Assembly (NCBI RefSeq): GCF_963662255.1
Contig: NC_085047.1
Span: 12,640,347 to 12,704,346, forward strand
DNA from: Cinclus cinclus
Lineage: Eukaryota > Chordata > Aves > Passeriformes > Cinclidae
Direction: 5' to 3'
DNA length: 64,000 bases
Position 1 is the stretch's first letter, and each line of letters starts with the position of its first letter. The position numbers and the translations under genes were made by a program. Of this stretch, positions 1-12,109 are shown in pieces. The notes beneath the pieces are model-generated. The model was not told the origin of the DNA, made no database searches, and saw nothing but the letters and a program-made list of their open reading frames with translations.

Positions 1-1289
1 TTCTAAGTATTTGTAGGAAAAGAAGCTGTGACAGATAAAGAACTGATTTTTTTTTTCCCCCCCTTTCTTATGGCTTATATTATTGAATGATCATCTGGGG
101 AGAGAATGAAGCTTTGTACCCAACGTAATTTGTATCTGTGTCATAGAAATAAAGAGAAGATAATTTAAAGACTTAATAGAGGATAGGCTGCTATTCTACT
201 TCATAATTAGGGAGGGGAGAGTGAGAATGAACAGGAAAGTGATGACATGGCTGCACATCACGATTATTAGAATGTCCTTCCAATGATCCCTATTTCGATA
301 AAGGGTGGAATTTATCAAATATAATGATACTGCACAGAACATCTTTCATACTTAAACATCAGAAAGCTCTGTACAATAATAAAACAATGGCACGCAAACA
401 GGGTAAAACCTATGTTTTCTACATGTGCTCTGTTTTCATAAAGTTTCAGAATGTATGCCTTAAAATACTGATGTTTCTGAACGCTTTACCAAGGAATTCC
501 TAAAAATCTGATGTGCTAAACTAAGTCCTAGGAGACCAGAAATGGCTTTGAATGCAGGAATTATTTTTCCCAGCTTATTTCTTTTTCAATGTGTTAAAAC
601 ATTGAAATCTATTGATGTCAATAGAAAGCCTCTAACAGACTGGGATATGCTTTGGATAAAATGTGAAGAAATTTTCTTTCACTCATCACACTTTTTATTC
701 TGAAATCATCTGGTTCAGGTGCATTTGCCTGGATCGAAGTGTGAATCAAAAGGATGAACCTTGTCTCCTGGAAAATGATCAACTTCCTCTCCAACAACGA
801 AGACCATACTGACATACAAGCTCTCAGCCACTGCAATGTGGCTTGGAGCTTGGGAAAAGTAGCATAAAAACTGGAGAGGTGCACATTTTTGTTCAAATTT
901 CCAGCAGTTATCACGTTAAGAACTCTCTAGGTCATTCTGCTTACTCTGTGTTTTTTCCTAGAAATATTTTGAACACATGTATTAAGAAAGTTCTCTGAAG
1001 TGTTTTAATAGTGCAGGAAAAACAATTTTCTTTTCTGATTCTAAACATTTTATGCTCCAAAGTGTTAGGGACATTATGCAAAATAAATGACAATTTCCTA
1101 CTTCTGTATTCTTACTGTGACCCTCTCTCCTCACTGTGTCTTAAATGAATTACACATAAAGATTGTAAAAGAGCCAGTAAAGATAAATGATGTAATTGTC
1201 AAAAAGCTCGACAGTCCCTACAGTGGTTCTCACATGGGATTTTTTTATATCCATTATTACTGAAATGTGTCCAAGATTATGAAACTCCA
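1..1289. other. Unique AT-rich non-coding sequence
   Basis: I recognise no repeat, exon or RNA gene here. Open frames are under 100 codons and resemble nothing I know. A short T-run followed by C-run near positions 49-63 is the only low-complexity sequence. Confidence 0.6.
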
Positions 1290-1749
1290 CCTGCTGTGGG
1301 ACTTCAGCTCTTGGACCCTGACATAAGGACTTGGATTGTTGAAGTAAGTCTAGAGAAGGGTAATGAAGATGATCAGAAGGCTGAAGCACCACTGCTCTAG
1401 AGAGAAGTAAGGGAAAGCTGGCATTCTTTAGCCTGAAGAGAAGGCTCTGGGGAGAGCCTTCCAACTCCTAAAGGATGTCACAAGAAAGACGGAGAGGGAA
1501 TTTTAACAGGGCATGTGGTGATAATACACGGGGGAAATTCAATATTAGTAAGAGACTCTTCCCTGTGAGGGTAGACAGGCTTTGGAACAGGTTACCCAGA
1601 GAAGCTGTGTGTGCCCCACCTGTGCAAGGGCACAAGGACAGGCTGGATGGGCTATGAGAAATCTGGTCATGGAAGTTGTCCCTGCAGGGGGCTGGAACTC
1701 TGTGATCTTTAAAGTCCTTTCCAACACAACCCCTTCTGCGATTCTATGG
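1290..1749 (+). mobile_element. CR1 LINE, 3'-terminal fragment
   Basis: This is a 5'-truncated CR1 (chicken repeat 1) non-LTR retrotransposon in sense orientation. It covers the end of the reverse transcriptase ORF and the short 3' UTR. Visible landmarks in order are a decayed 'gaagatgatcagaaggctg' segment near 1365, 'gcctgaagagaaggctctgg' near 1431, 'tttggaacaggttacccaga' near 1581 and the characteristic 3' end 'gcgattctatgg' near 1738-1749. Frames are broken by substitutions and small indels, so it is inactive. Severe 5' truncation is normal for CR1, which primes from its 3' end. Divergence looks substantial, suggesting an old insertion. Confidence 0.88.
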
Positions 1750-3965
1750 GTCAAATTAAAATGTGTTAACTACTTTAGCTGATAAGCAAATTTTCTTGTG
1801 CACTTTGTCATTGATAGGTTTGAGACTTTCTCCTCTCCTTTCCACACCTGGCTTTCCAAGAGGAGTCAGGATTTCTCCTGCCTGTTATCATAGGTTCCCA
1901 ATGCACAGTCATCTTATACCTTATGGTTCTTTGCAAAATATCCATTCAATACTTTGTGAATCTTATCCATTTCTGCACATGTCAGTCATGATAGATCTTC
2001 CTGTCTGGGCTCTACGTAAGCAGTCTCTTTAATCAGACTATAACAACTCTTATTATTCACATCTTCAAGCAGCTTTTTTACTGTTTTGTAAAGAGGTCAC
2101 TGCATTTTAGGAAGGTGAAAATATTCCCCCACTGGCAGACTGACGCCCTCAGGGTGAAATCTTTTCTACTACATGGTAATTTCTAATGCAGATTTATTAA
2201 ATTAATTTTGACTTGGATTTTTAAAATCCCATACATTTCCAATACCTAGATCAGCATTAAAAAAAAAAATCTTTTATCCTTAATTTGCCAGACAGATAGT
2301 TATGTGATTAATGGAGAGAATAGGGAGAGGAGAAATATTAATTTCTATCTCATCTAAATTGTCAGTAGCTTGACTGGGCCTTAATGAATTGCATTGGCAA
2401 CATAGTTTATTTACGATATCTGTCAAAATTCCCAGAGTACTGCAAAAGATTTTAAGTATCAGAATAAAACATTAATATTCAAGTACTATATCGATATATT
2501 GGAAACATCTCCTTGCATCATAGATCTAATCAATAAACTAATTTTGGTCAAGTGAATGTAACAAACAATGGGAATAACAGAATGAAAGATTATCAACCTT
2601 TCTTTTCTATCATTGGAAAAGCATTATGTGTGAGGAATAATGATAGTGCCGTGACTGAACATTGGGTGCCATTCCCTTTCTGAAAATCCCTGTGACTTTC
2701 AGTAAAAAAAAAAATAAATAAATAGGGAAGCAAATAAAATCAGAGTTTAGTGACTACCTTCACAGTCACTTGCCGATCATTTCAAAATAATTTCCTAAAA
2801 CATAACATTACTCCAGATTAGAAAGTTCACAGGGCCAGGGACCTAGCTATCTCTATAAAGACACAGTATTTCAGATGCTAAATTTTACCCTTTTCTCAGT
2901 CTATAAGAATTCCATTGAAGTTCATGGAAATCAATGAAAAACAAAGTTGATTGTCTGAAGTGTTTTTCTCTGAATGGCCTCCACACTCGTTAGTCCATTG
3001 GCGAATGTGACACAATGCACTAACCTTATCTGGAAAGCAATTCTGCTTGAAAAACCTCAAATCAAAACCACACTGTTCATACCAGCTACTAAGTGTTTTC
3101 ACCTCCTGGCCAAATTAGCTGTAAATCTAGTCCAGTTGCTTAATTGTCCTTTGGTGACATGTCCATTATATAGACAATTGTATTTAATTTTTTGTTATGT
3201 CAGCCAGAGACATAAAAAAAAAAAAAATCCTGAAATCCTCATACTATTTCAGGTATGAGATTATTCTACTTTCATAACCAAAGTACCATTTCTAATTTTG
3301 TGACTGTCTTTATCTGGACTGCACTGGTACTTTGAACTGAAAAACCTGATAAATTAATCCAATTCCTCCTCTACCCAACTATTTTGATTTCTCTGTAGTA
3401 AATCTTTTGCAGTAAAGGTGGTTGGATTTTTACATAAAAAAAGTAATCCCAAAGCATTTACATGTAAAGATATTTTACTGCTCCTGTGACATAGTGCAGA
3501 AAGTTCTAATATATCTGATTCAGGTCCCATTTCTACACCTTCCATGTATATCTGCATTTAGCCAAGCACTAAACCTCTTTCCCTTAAAATGAAGACCATT
3601 TTAAAATGACATGCTGCAAAGATGTCCTGCCCTGCCTATTAAGATCTTATTGCAGCAATACAATCTTATTATTGCTTCCAGCCATTTCCACTGCTTATCA
3701 TTTCAGAGTTAAAGTGCTTTGCTTCTCCAAATTCTTTCCTTGCAAAAGAAAGTCCCCAAGGCATTCAGCCTCAAATTCCTTACTGTAGCTGAATGACAAT
3801 GGAAGGTTTTCAGTCTGAGAATAAAAGGGGAAAGAATTTGCAGACTATTCCTTGTTATTTCCTTTTGGTGAGGACATCAGATAGCAGAATGATAACAAAA
3901 AAAAAAAAAAGGAAAAAGGGAAAAAGTCAAAACCACAAAGAATAATAAAGAGAGAAGAGACCAAT
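1750..3965. other. Unique AT-rich non-coding sequence
   Basis: No repeat family or gene is recognised. Short A-runs occur near 2262, 2703 and 3216. Open frames are below 100 codons with no recognisable domain. Confidence 0.6.
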
Positions 3966-4137
3966 GGAGAGGAAAAGAAGAGAAAAGAAGAGAAAAGAAA
4001 AGAAGAGAAAAGAAAAGAAGAGAAAAGAAAAGAAGAGAAAAGAAGAGAAAAGAAGAGAAAAGAAAAGAAAAGAAAAGAAAAGAAAAGAAAAGAAAAGAAA
4101 AGAAAAGAAAAGAAAAGAAAAGAAAAGAAAAGAAAAG

Positions 4138-4168
<31 letters not shown>

Positions 4169-4306
4169 GAAAAGAAAAGAAAAGAAAAGAAGAGAAAAGA
4201 AAAGAAGAGAAAAGAAAAGAAAAGAAAAGAAAAGAAAAGAAAAGAAAAGAAAAGAAAAGAAAAGAAAAGAAAAGAAAAGAAAAGAAAAGAAAAGAAAAGA
4301 AAAGAA
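3966..4306. repeat. (AAAAG)n polypurine satellite
   Basis: The + strand is purine-only for 341 consecutive bases. The 5' third mixes AAAAG and AAGAG units; the rest is nearly uniform AAAAG with a few phase slips (for example near 4160 and 4190). Apparent reading frames on both strands encode only Lys/Arg/Glu or Phe/Leu/Ser runs and are artefacts of the repeat. Such a homopurine-homopyrimidine tract can in principle form triplex DNA and is probably length-polymorphic. Confidence 0.97.
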
Positions 4307-7300
4307 TAAACATAACATAATCTTTATTAACCAATTTTAATGTAAGACCTGGGCCACTTTTATTGCCAGTCACATTACTTGATGTAGTAAGTGGCAGATT
4401 TGATGTATATTACATGCCTGGCTAAAAGAACAAGAAAAGAGGTTTTTTGTGTTCTTTGGATGTTAAAATTTTTACTTCTGAATCCACACTAGTAATTGGA
4501 CATACATGTGCAAGGGAGAGGTTGCCTTATAATGAAGAACATTTGGAGGCCTTTTTGATTTTTTCTCACAACTACTTTACAAAACATGCAAAGAATCACA
4601 TGTAATGAGTAGCAGTAATAAAACGCGGTCACAAAAGAAATTAAGAATTTGTTTTGACAAAATGGGAGTATTGATGAGGAACTACCACTATTCATTGGCA
4701 CTATGTGTTGTAACACCCACAGTCAGAGCTAAGTTTCTACATTTTTTGAGAAATTAGGTCGTGTTCTAAATTCATATTTCACATCAGAGATCACGGTACA
4801 GGCACTGAGGTTTGTGTTTGTGATTGAAAGGAAACATAAGCAGCAAATGAACTGAAGAATGTTTGGTCACATAGATTGCTCTCACCAGGGGTCACCATGA
4901 TACCCCATGCCCAGACTGAAAGACTGCTGATGGCAGCAAGTGACAAATGTTATTGCATTTCATCCCTGGTTTAGTAGGTCCCTACAGGGAAAGTTACTGG
5001 TCAAGTCCTCAGATGTATTTTCCTAGTTTCTGCCACTAAAAAAGTCCTAGTCAGATTCACTAACAAAACAGGCAAAATTATATGCAATGAGTGCTATTAA
5101 AAGCATTGCTATTTCTTTTATTTAATTAATCTTTATGCAGACTGATGTATTAAAACTTTGTATCATGTGTTTAGCTCATTAATAGCTCATGTTGTTATAC
5201 TCCAATGCATGCAACGTGTGTTTTTGTGAAATTAAGAAGTAGCCTTTGTCTGACAGTCAAATAAGAGTATGTATAAGTAGTTATTATTATGTCTTGTAGA
5301 AGAAAAATAGGTAATGATCTGGTATAAGAGAAGAAAGCAGTGTTTAATTTTTCATTGTAATTTCAGTGGTCACTTATTAGATGAACTTGGATGGGTTTCT
5401 CCTACTTTTATAAATTTCCTTCCAATTTTTCTTTCAATGAGAAAGTGCATTTAGCCTGAAATGTCATCTTTTAATACCAGCATCACTGGGCTGACTGAGT
5501 GAGATTTCAAACACCTATTATTAACAGAAAATAAAACAATAGTGACTAAATGAAATGTTTTAAAAAGAAAAGCATGCTTGTTTTATGTACAACTATTGCA
5601 AAAATTTAGACGTGACTTTGAAGAAATCTGTCAGATTTCATATTTCAATCTGTTTTTCACAGTAAGCACAGTGTCTTTTTTTTCTCTCTTTCTTAAGACT
5701 GACTTGAACCCATGTAGCCTATACATCAGATACTTTTTTTTTTGTTATACATTGGTAACATTAGCTTAAAAGGAAAAAGGAAAGAAAAAAAGAAATACAA
5801 TTTTCAGAAAGATCAGACTCAAAGAATGCATACACAACTCTGTTAAATTAACAACAATATTCTGGAAATACAGAAGACTGGGAAAAAATGTATACACAGC
5901 TTAAATCACAATTGATTCACTGAATGTTGCACAAGATAGATACAATGGAATGGTAATTAAATGGTTTTCTAGCTCAAAACCTTAAACCGAAATAAACTCT
6001 TCCAGTCCAATTATGTTCAGTTAATTTGGGTCTAATAAAGCAATGGAGGGATCGATAGGTGGAGTTGGAATGGAACAGTGCACATTCAGGAGAACATTTT
6101 GTTTTAACTTCATGGAGAATCTATATAAAAGTTGTCTGTCTTGGATAAATAAAGGAGATAAGCTAAAGAATATATATAAGCAATGTAATGAACTGGGGGT
6201 GCCTGCTGTAATGCCAAGTCATCTACAGTCCAGAATCTGAATACTGAGGTTGATGAAAGATGTTTTAACCAAACAGGAATAAAAATAGATACCTACTGAA
6301 TATGAGTAAATAAACAAAATATTAATGAAAATGTTCCAGCCTGTTTCCTAGAGGGATCCACCAAGGTGTATGGAACAGTTAGCAAACATTCCATTCAGAA
6401 TTTCACTTTACTCCAGCATTTTTTTTTCAACGACTTTGAACTAAAATTATCAATCTCAATTTAAAACTGAACACAGTGGTACCATACTTTCTTATCGTGA
6501 CAAAAATACCCATGTCACCTGTGATCAGACAACAACTAGAAAAGTCAGCAATATTATTATGCATAATAACCCCAAGTTGCCAATAATTAGTAGTACCTAT
6601 TAGTGAAGACCCTGCCTACAGTATCTTCTCGTGGAATGCTGTCAGTTCATTTTATTAATCTCATTCAGGAAATCTCAGCACACTACATGAGAATAAAAGA
6701 TAATAAAGATCCAAAAAGTCTTGGAAACAACTTTAATAAAATATTTAGCTCCACAGGAAGTTAAACTGTCCCTATCTTCTTTCTTCTCTATAAATCTCAT
6801 TTCTTCTATGATAAGGAAAATAATGGAAAAATCATTGAAATTAAAAAAAAAAAAAATCAACTACTTAGAAATTAGCAGGTCAACTCAGGAACAGATTATG
6901 TTTTTGTTGTTAAAGAACATCAGATTAAAAAAAAAAATCAAAATCTTTGTGGCCAGGAACAGAATTTGCAGCTAAATAAGATGGTGACTTCAAGTAAATA
7001 TTTCTACATTTTATGAACAGGAATTAACCTTGACAAAGTTTTAGAGGAACCTTCGGATATGGAAGCCATCTGAGTTCTTTTAATTTTCTTCTGAAGCAGC
7101 TGGTACTTGTCATTTTGGGAATCTGAACGCCTGACAAATTTTTGGCAGGTCTGAACAAGTCTGGCAATTTCTATTAATTTATATTACTGTCAAAAGTATT
7201 TCAAGAGCCCACAGCTCAGTTATCACAAGAGGGCACTGCAGGAATGCCTGCTAAAAAGTACCCAACATTCATCTAAATCATGTTGGTTATTGTTTCCTTT

Positions 7301-7569
7301 TCATTTTCTCCTTACAATGAAGTAAAATAAAGACAAAAATGCTAAAAGAATTACCAAGATCACATAGTTCGTTAATCAAAGATAATAATCTGTTGAAGAC
7401 ATCCTAGAATTTATACAACATAGTGTCAAAACACTATGTAATCAAATTTTTAATGTTTGCTATTCTTTACGGGGCTCTAAAACATTTCTTCCAGCTCTAT
7501 CTTTTCCTTACCATCTTTTTCATGACCAAGTGTTCTCAGTATGTGTTTTACAGTGTGATCAACAGCCCA
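4307..7569. other. Unique AT-rich non-coding sequence
   Basis: No recognisable gene or repeat. A-runs near 6843-6856 and 6927-6935 and a T-run near 5731-5742 are present. Open frames of 60-84 codons lack recognisable domains and are biased to AT-rich codons, as expected by chance. Confidence 0.6.
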
Positions 7570-9930
7570 CTTGAGGTGCCTCTATAAAAATACCCACAGC
7601 ATAGGGAACAAGCAGGGGGAGTTGAAAGTCACAGTGCAACTCTCAAATCTGTGATCTGATTGCTACTGCTGAGACATGGTGGGATGAATCACTCAAATGG
7701 AATGCTTGTCAGCAACAGGAGACTCTTGCTCCAAGGATATCCTCCTTGCATAGAGGATAATTTCTTATTTGAGGTGATAGGCAGCCCAACCAGAGGACAA
7801 GTGTTACTAAACCAGTTGCTTGCCAACACAGCTGAACCAAGTAGAGATACAAGTATGGACTACAGTGATCACACTTTGCTGGAATTCACAATGACCAGGA
7901 GAGTCAGACACTAATTTTTGGAGATACACCTTCAGTTATTTAAGAAATTGGTGGATGGCACTCTCCAGGAAACTGCCCTGAGGACAAAGGAGATGAACAG
8001 AAATTATAGCTCTTTAAGCACACTTAGAGTGAAAGACATTTTGATTCTTACGTGCAAAAAATTGGACAAATATTGCATGAGACTATCATGACTCATTAAG
8101 GGCCTTCTGACACAATTAAAGTGTAAGATTGAAATGCACAGACACTGGAACCAGGTACATGTCTCCTGAGAAGACTATAGGGATGCTATCTAGATGTGTA
8201 GGGATCAAATTGGGAAAGCTAAGACACAGTTGAAATTGAATTTGGCAAGGGATGCAAAGCAAAAAAGAAGGATGCTGTCTGGAAAAGAAAGAAAATGTGC
8301 CCAGCCTTATAGAAGTAGTGTCTGGCAACATGGAGAAGGCCTGAACTACTCGGCAAATTTTTGCCTCATTTTCCAGCATCAATTTCTCTTCCCACCTCTC
8401 TCAAGTCCCTGAACCTCAAGGACTGGTGAACAAAGTCCATCCCATAAGAGAGGAACAGGTTGAAGGCCACGTGAGGAACACACAGAATAGAGTCAAAATA
8501 GGACACATCTCAGTACTCTGAAGGAATTTGTTGATATAGTTGCCAGTTTGCTGCTCTCCCTGACATTTGAAAAGTCATGGCAAGTCAAGTGAAGCCCCCA
8601 GTGACTGTAGAAAGGCAAACTATAAAGTTGTTTTAAAAAGAGTGGAGAGGAAGACTCTGGGAAAAACCAAACTGTCAGCTTAATCTTTGTTCCTGGGAAG
8701 ATTATGAAGCAGATACTTCTGTAAAGTATATTGAGACTAACGAACACAAGGAAATTATTAGAGACAGCCAACATGGGCAAGTCATGCCTGACTAAGCTAG
8801 AAACCTTCTGCAAGAGACTAACTCTGGACAAGAGAAAAGGTATGGGTATCATCTACCCGGCCTTTGATAGAATACCCCACAACATCCTTACCTTTAAACT
8901 TGAGAAATTTGGGGTTAATGGGTGGGCTGTTATGCATATAAGGAATTAGCTGGATGATCACAAGTTACAGTTATTGACTCAGTGTCCAAGTAGAAACCAG
9001 TAAAGTGTGTTATCGTTCCAGGATCTCAGCACTATTTAATGTCTTAATCAATACCATCAGTGGGACTGAGTATACCCTCAGAAAGTTTGCAGATGACACT
9101 AAACTGAGTAGTGCAGTTAGATTCCTAGAGGGAGGGGACATTATCCCATCCAGAGTGACTCTGACAGGTGTAAGGAGTTTGTCCATACAAACCTCATGAA
9201 GTTCAACAAAGTCAAGTGCAAGATCCTGAAGCTGTGTTGGGGCAATTCCCAATATCAGTACAGACTGGGGGATAAATGACTTGTGAGCAGCCCTGGGCAG
9301 AAGGGCAGATGTTATTGGCTGATTGAAAATAGGACATGAACTAGCATGTGTGTTTGCAGCCCAGAACCCCCCGTGTGCTGGGCTGCATCCAGAGCCCCGT
9401 GGGCAGCAGGGCAGGGAGGGGATTCTGCCCCTCTGCCCCGCTCTGCTGAGACCCCACCTGCAGGGCTGCATCCAGCTCTGGGGTACACAGAAAGGCATGG
9501 ACATGTCAGAATGGGTCCAAAGAGGGACAGAAAATATTATCAGGTGGCTGGAACATGTCTCCTATGAGGCCAAGCTGAGAGAGTTGAGATTGCTTAGTCT
9601 GGAGGAGAGAAGGCTGGAGAGACACTTTATTGTGCCCTTTCATTATAGGAAGAGAGTTTATAAGAAAGATGGAGAGAAACTTTTTGCCAAGGCACGTAGT
9701 GACAGGGCAAGGGGGAATGGGTTTAAACTGATAGTAGATTTCAACTAGACATATGAAATATTTTTTGTGATGAGGATGGCGAGACACAGGAACAGGTTGT
9801 CTAGAGAAGCTGTGGATGCCCTGCCCTTCGAAATACTCAAGGTAAAATTGGGTGGGGCTTTGAACAAACGGATCTAATGAAAAATGTCCCTGGCCATGGC
9901 AGGGAGGCTAGACTACATGAACTTTAAAGC
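7570..9930 (+). pseudogene. CR1 LINE ORF2 fossil (endonuclease, RT and C-terminal remnants)
   Basis: This is a long, decayed sense copy of the CR1 ORF2 polyprotein, which in active elements supplies apurinic-type endonuclease and reverse transcriptase. In order I see an endonuclease segment ('tggtgggatgaatcactc' near 7678, the frame-shifted equivalent of the family TWWDES motif), a stretch reading EDNFLFEV..SPTRGQVLL near 7755-7810 followed by SDHTLLEF, a linker reading AKTQLKLNLA near 8219-8248, the RT block with PAFDRIPHNIL near 8860-8890, and the RT catalytic motif as KFADDTKL at about 9082-9105 with both aspartates kept. A C-terminal segment (GNGFKLI near 9715) follows. Stops and frameshifts separate these pieces, and the family's intervening RT sequence is shortened. 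The 3' end fades out near 9900-9930 without the usual terminal octamers. A GC-rich part, 9358-9482, is exceptional and listed separately. Confidence 0.88.
9358..9482 (+). repeat. 125-bp block identical to 35532-35656
   Basis: This GC-rich segment inside the CR1 fossil is base-for-base identical to 35532-35656. Sequence directly on either side differs heavily between the two loci (on the order of a third or more of positions in the 3' flank). The block lies at the same place in the CR1 C-terminal ORF at both loci, in the same orientation, so it is homologous and not inserted at random. Its GC content is far above that of the surrounding element. Confidence 0.95.
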
Positions 9931-11960
9931 AACCACTGCACTCCACATTACAAAAACTATTCAACACAATCCAGCTCCATGAGCTTCAGAAGATAATTCC
10001 TAATAAACTTATCTCTCTTACATTTTCTGCTTGTGGGGATTCCTGTTACTGAAGACTCCACTTTTCCAGGGAAAACCTTGTGCTTTTTCTTTTGAAGGTA
10101 TGCTTTTCAGGAGGTAAGGTATTTATGTGAATAATTATACCATGCACAGACCTGTATTTTAAATAGCTCTTTTTTATTCCTAAAACAGACTACAACAGGT
10201 ATAAGATATGCTTTAATACACCAACAAGGTTATGATTTGGTTCTAAAATTGGTTGGATGTTTGATTTTACTAAGAGGGTAGCGAAAATCTTTTTCTAGTT
10301 AAATACACTCTATCTTTGCCAAAACAAACTATAAAATGAATCTTGAAGCTAAACTATATACATGTATATATATATATATGTAGGGTTTTATGTTACTAAT
10401 CACACACAAGAGTCCCTGCTAAAGCAGAGACAAAAGTTAGAAAACCCTTTTCCCCCCAAACATAAATTAAAGCTCATGACAAATTATTTTCTTTGATATA
10501 AAACATTTTTATATAACTTAATTCTTAACTGGTTGACACTATTCTCTTAAAAACTTGATGTAAACCAAGTCTGTGTATCTCTTTAAAACAAAACGAGGAA
10601 CTAAATTTCAGGTTAAGCATATCAGTGCATTATTTTAAGGTGATTTTGCTGTTTTTCAAAATGAGATAAGTAAAGATGGGTCATAAAATGCAGTACAGAT
10701 CTGGTAAGCTTCTTTAAAATGGTAAGGTTAAGCTAGATTTAAAAAGCTTCTGGAAATTCACATCATAAAATAATCTCTTCAAGGCAAGGAATCAGCAAGC
10801 CTGTGATTTCAAAACAGAATAAAAATCTAATTTCCCAGTAGTACATATTCATGAACTAACTTTTTGTTTCTCTGTCAGCTGCAGCAGATGCATAATATAT
10901 GTTGTCTATGCACATACTATTTTGCTAGAGCACTGGTTAAAAAATTACTTCCATTGTACTTAGATTCATCATATTTCAAATGCACATTTGTCTTCCAATG
11001 ATGAAGGGACATATTACACGCATTTTGATAAAACTGTGGCTTCAGCAAATTTTATTTCCTCCCCAGGACCTTTGATGGCTAAAGGTCTTCCTGTGACAAA
11101 TTTTGTGAGCTGTGTTAGGATTTTGGAATGTGTGTTCCTCTCAATCCATAGGCAATTTTGCAAGTGGCTGTGTGCAAGAATGAATTAGTTTGTATTACTA
11201 CAGGGAAAATCTTGATCAGCTGTAGTGGATAAAGCTCTAGTTTGGCAAATATGTTGAGTCATTCATCAAAGTGGACTTGACATGAAAACTGGGCACTATC
11301 CTTTCAATTCCTTACAAATGTTCACACACAAATGTTTGCTATCCTGAGAGCTGGAATTGATTCCCTCCTTTCCAATCCATTTAAGAGGATTTGCTACCCA
11401 AGTACTAACTGAATGGTAGACTCGTGTTGCTGCAGCATCTTTCTCCCTGACTGAATTCTGGTATTCAACTACTGTTTCAGCCACTGAGTTCTTTTCACTG
11501 AGGGTTCAGATCTCAACAGCCTCCTAACAGCACTCTGGCATAGAATTTCTTTTTTTTACTTGATGAGAATGTTACTTAAAAAAGAACATAATCTTTTCTG
11601 AGTTTAGAGCTAGGAAAAACATCTGATAGACTCCTTTAAAATATACTTGAAGATCTTGTACATGGAAAGCCAGCTGCTTTTCCCACTATCACAGAAGGAA
11701 ACACTCACTCTGTAGTTCTTGAGACATGTAAAATGTGTTTCAAGTGAGAGCATTCAAGTTGAAAATTCCTCCTGAGTACTAATAGAAATTCTCTAATGAA
11801 GAAAGACAGAGAAAGCAGACAGTTCAGAAGAGAGGAGAATTCTGGTCATTACAATGTATGTACTCATGTGGACTATTTTAACTAAAAAAATAATTAATAG
11901 TAATTGAAAAAAAAATATAGGTTATGCAGAAATGATTGATAATGCACAAAAATCAAGGTG
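9931..11960. other. Unique AT-rich non-coding sequence
   Basis: No recognised element. A short (TA)n run lies at about 10360-10379. Open frames near 10988 and 11296 are 60-66 codons long and unrecognised. Confidence 0.55.
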
Positions 11961-12109
11961 GCAATGGAGATTAGCTCAGCTGCTCAGAGCATGGTGCTAA
12001 AAACACCACGACTGCAGGTTTGATCCCTGTCCTGGGCCATTCTCTCTGGAGTTAAACTCACTGATCCTTGTGTGGGTCCCCTTCAGCTCAGAATGTTCTG
12101 TGATTCTGT
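11961..12109 (+). mobile_element. tRNA-Ile-derived SINE with CR1-like tail (TguSINE1-like)
   Basis: The 5' part (about 11961-12041) resembles tRNA-Ile. It has a box A 'ttagctcagctgc' at 11971-11983, the anticodon arm 'tggtgctaaaaacacc' near 11992-12007 and a box B 'ggtttgatccc' at 12017-12027, ending in 'gggcca'. These are the internal RNA polymerase III promoter elements. The 3' part has the ending typical of CR1 elements, 'gatccttgtg...gtcccc' then 'ttctgtgattctgt', which would let CR1 reverse transcriptase mobilise it. This head-and-tail design is that of TguSINE1, reported from passerine birds. Mutations in the acceptor and anticodon arms and the SINE tail argue against a working tRNA gene. 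Confidence 0.85.

Noticed and set aside
3845..4373. Long frames on both strands rich in Phe/Leu/Ser or Lys/Glu/Arg
   Set aside because: They are translations of the AAAAG satellite and continue only while the repeat does.
9010..9504. 164-codon antisense frame
   Set aside because: It is the reverse strand of the CR1 ORF2 fossil.
11961..12041. Functional tRNA-Ile gene
   Set aside because: Arms are mutated and a CR1-like tail follows, so it is a SINE head.
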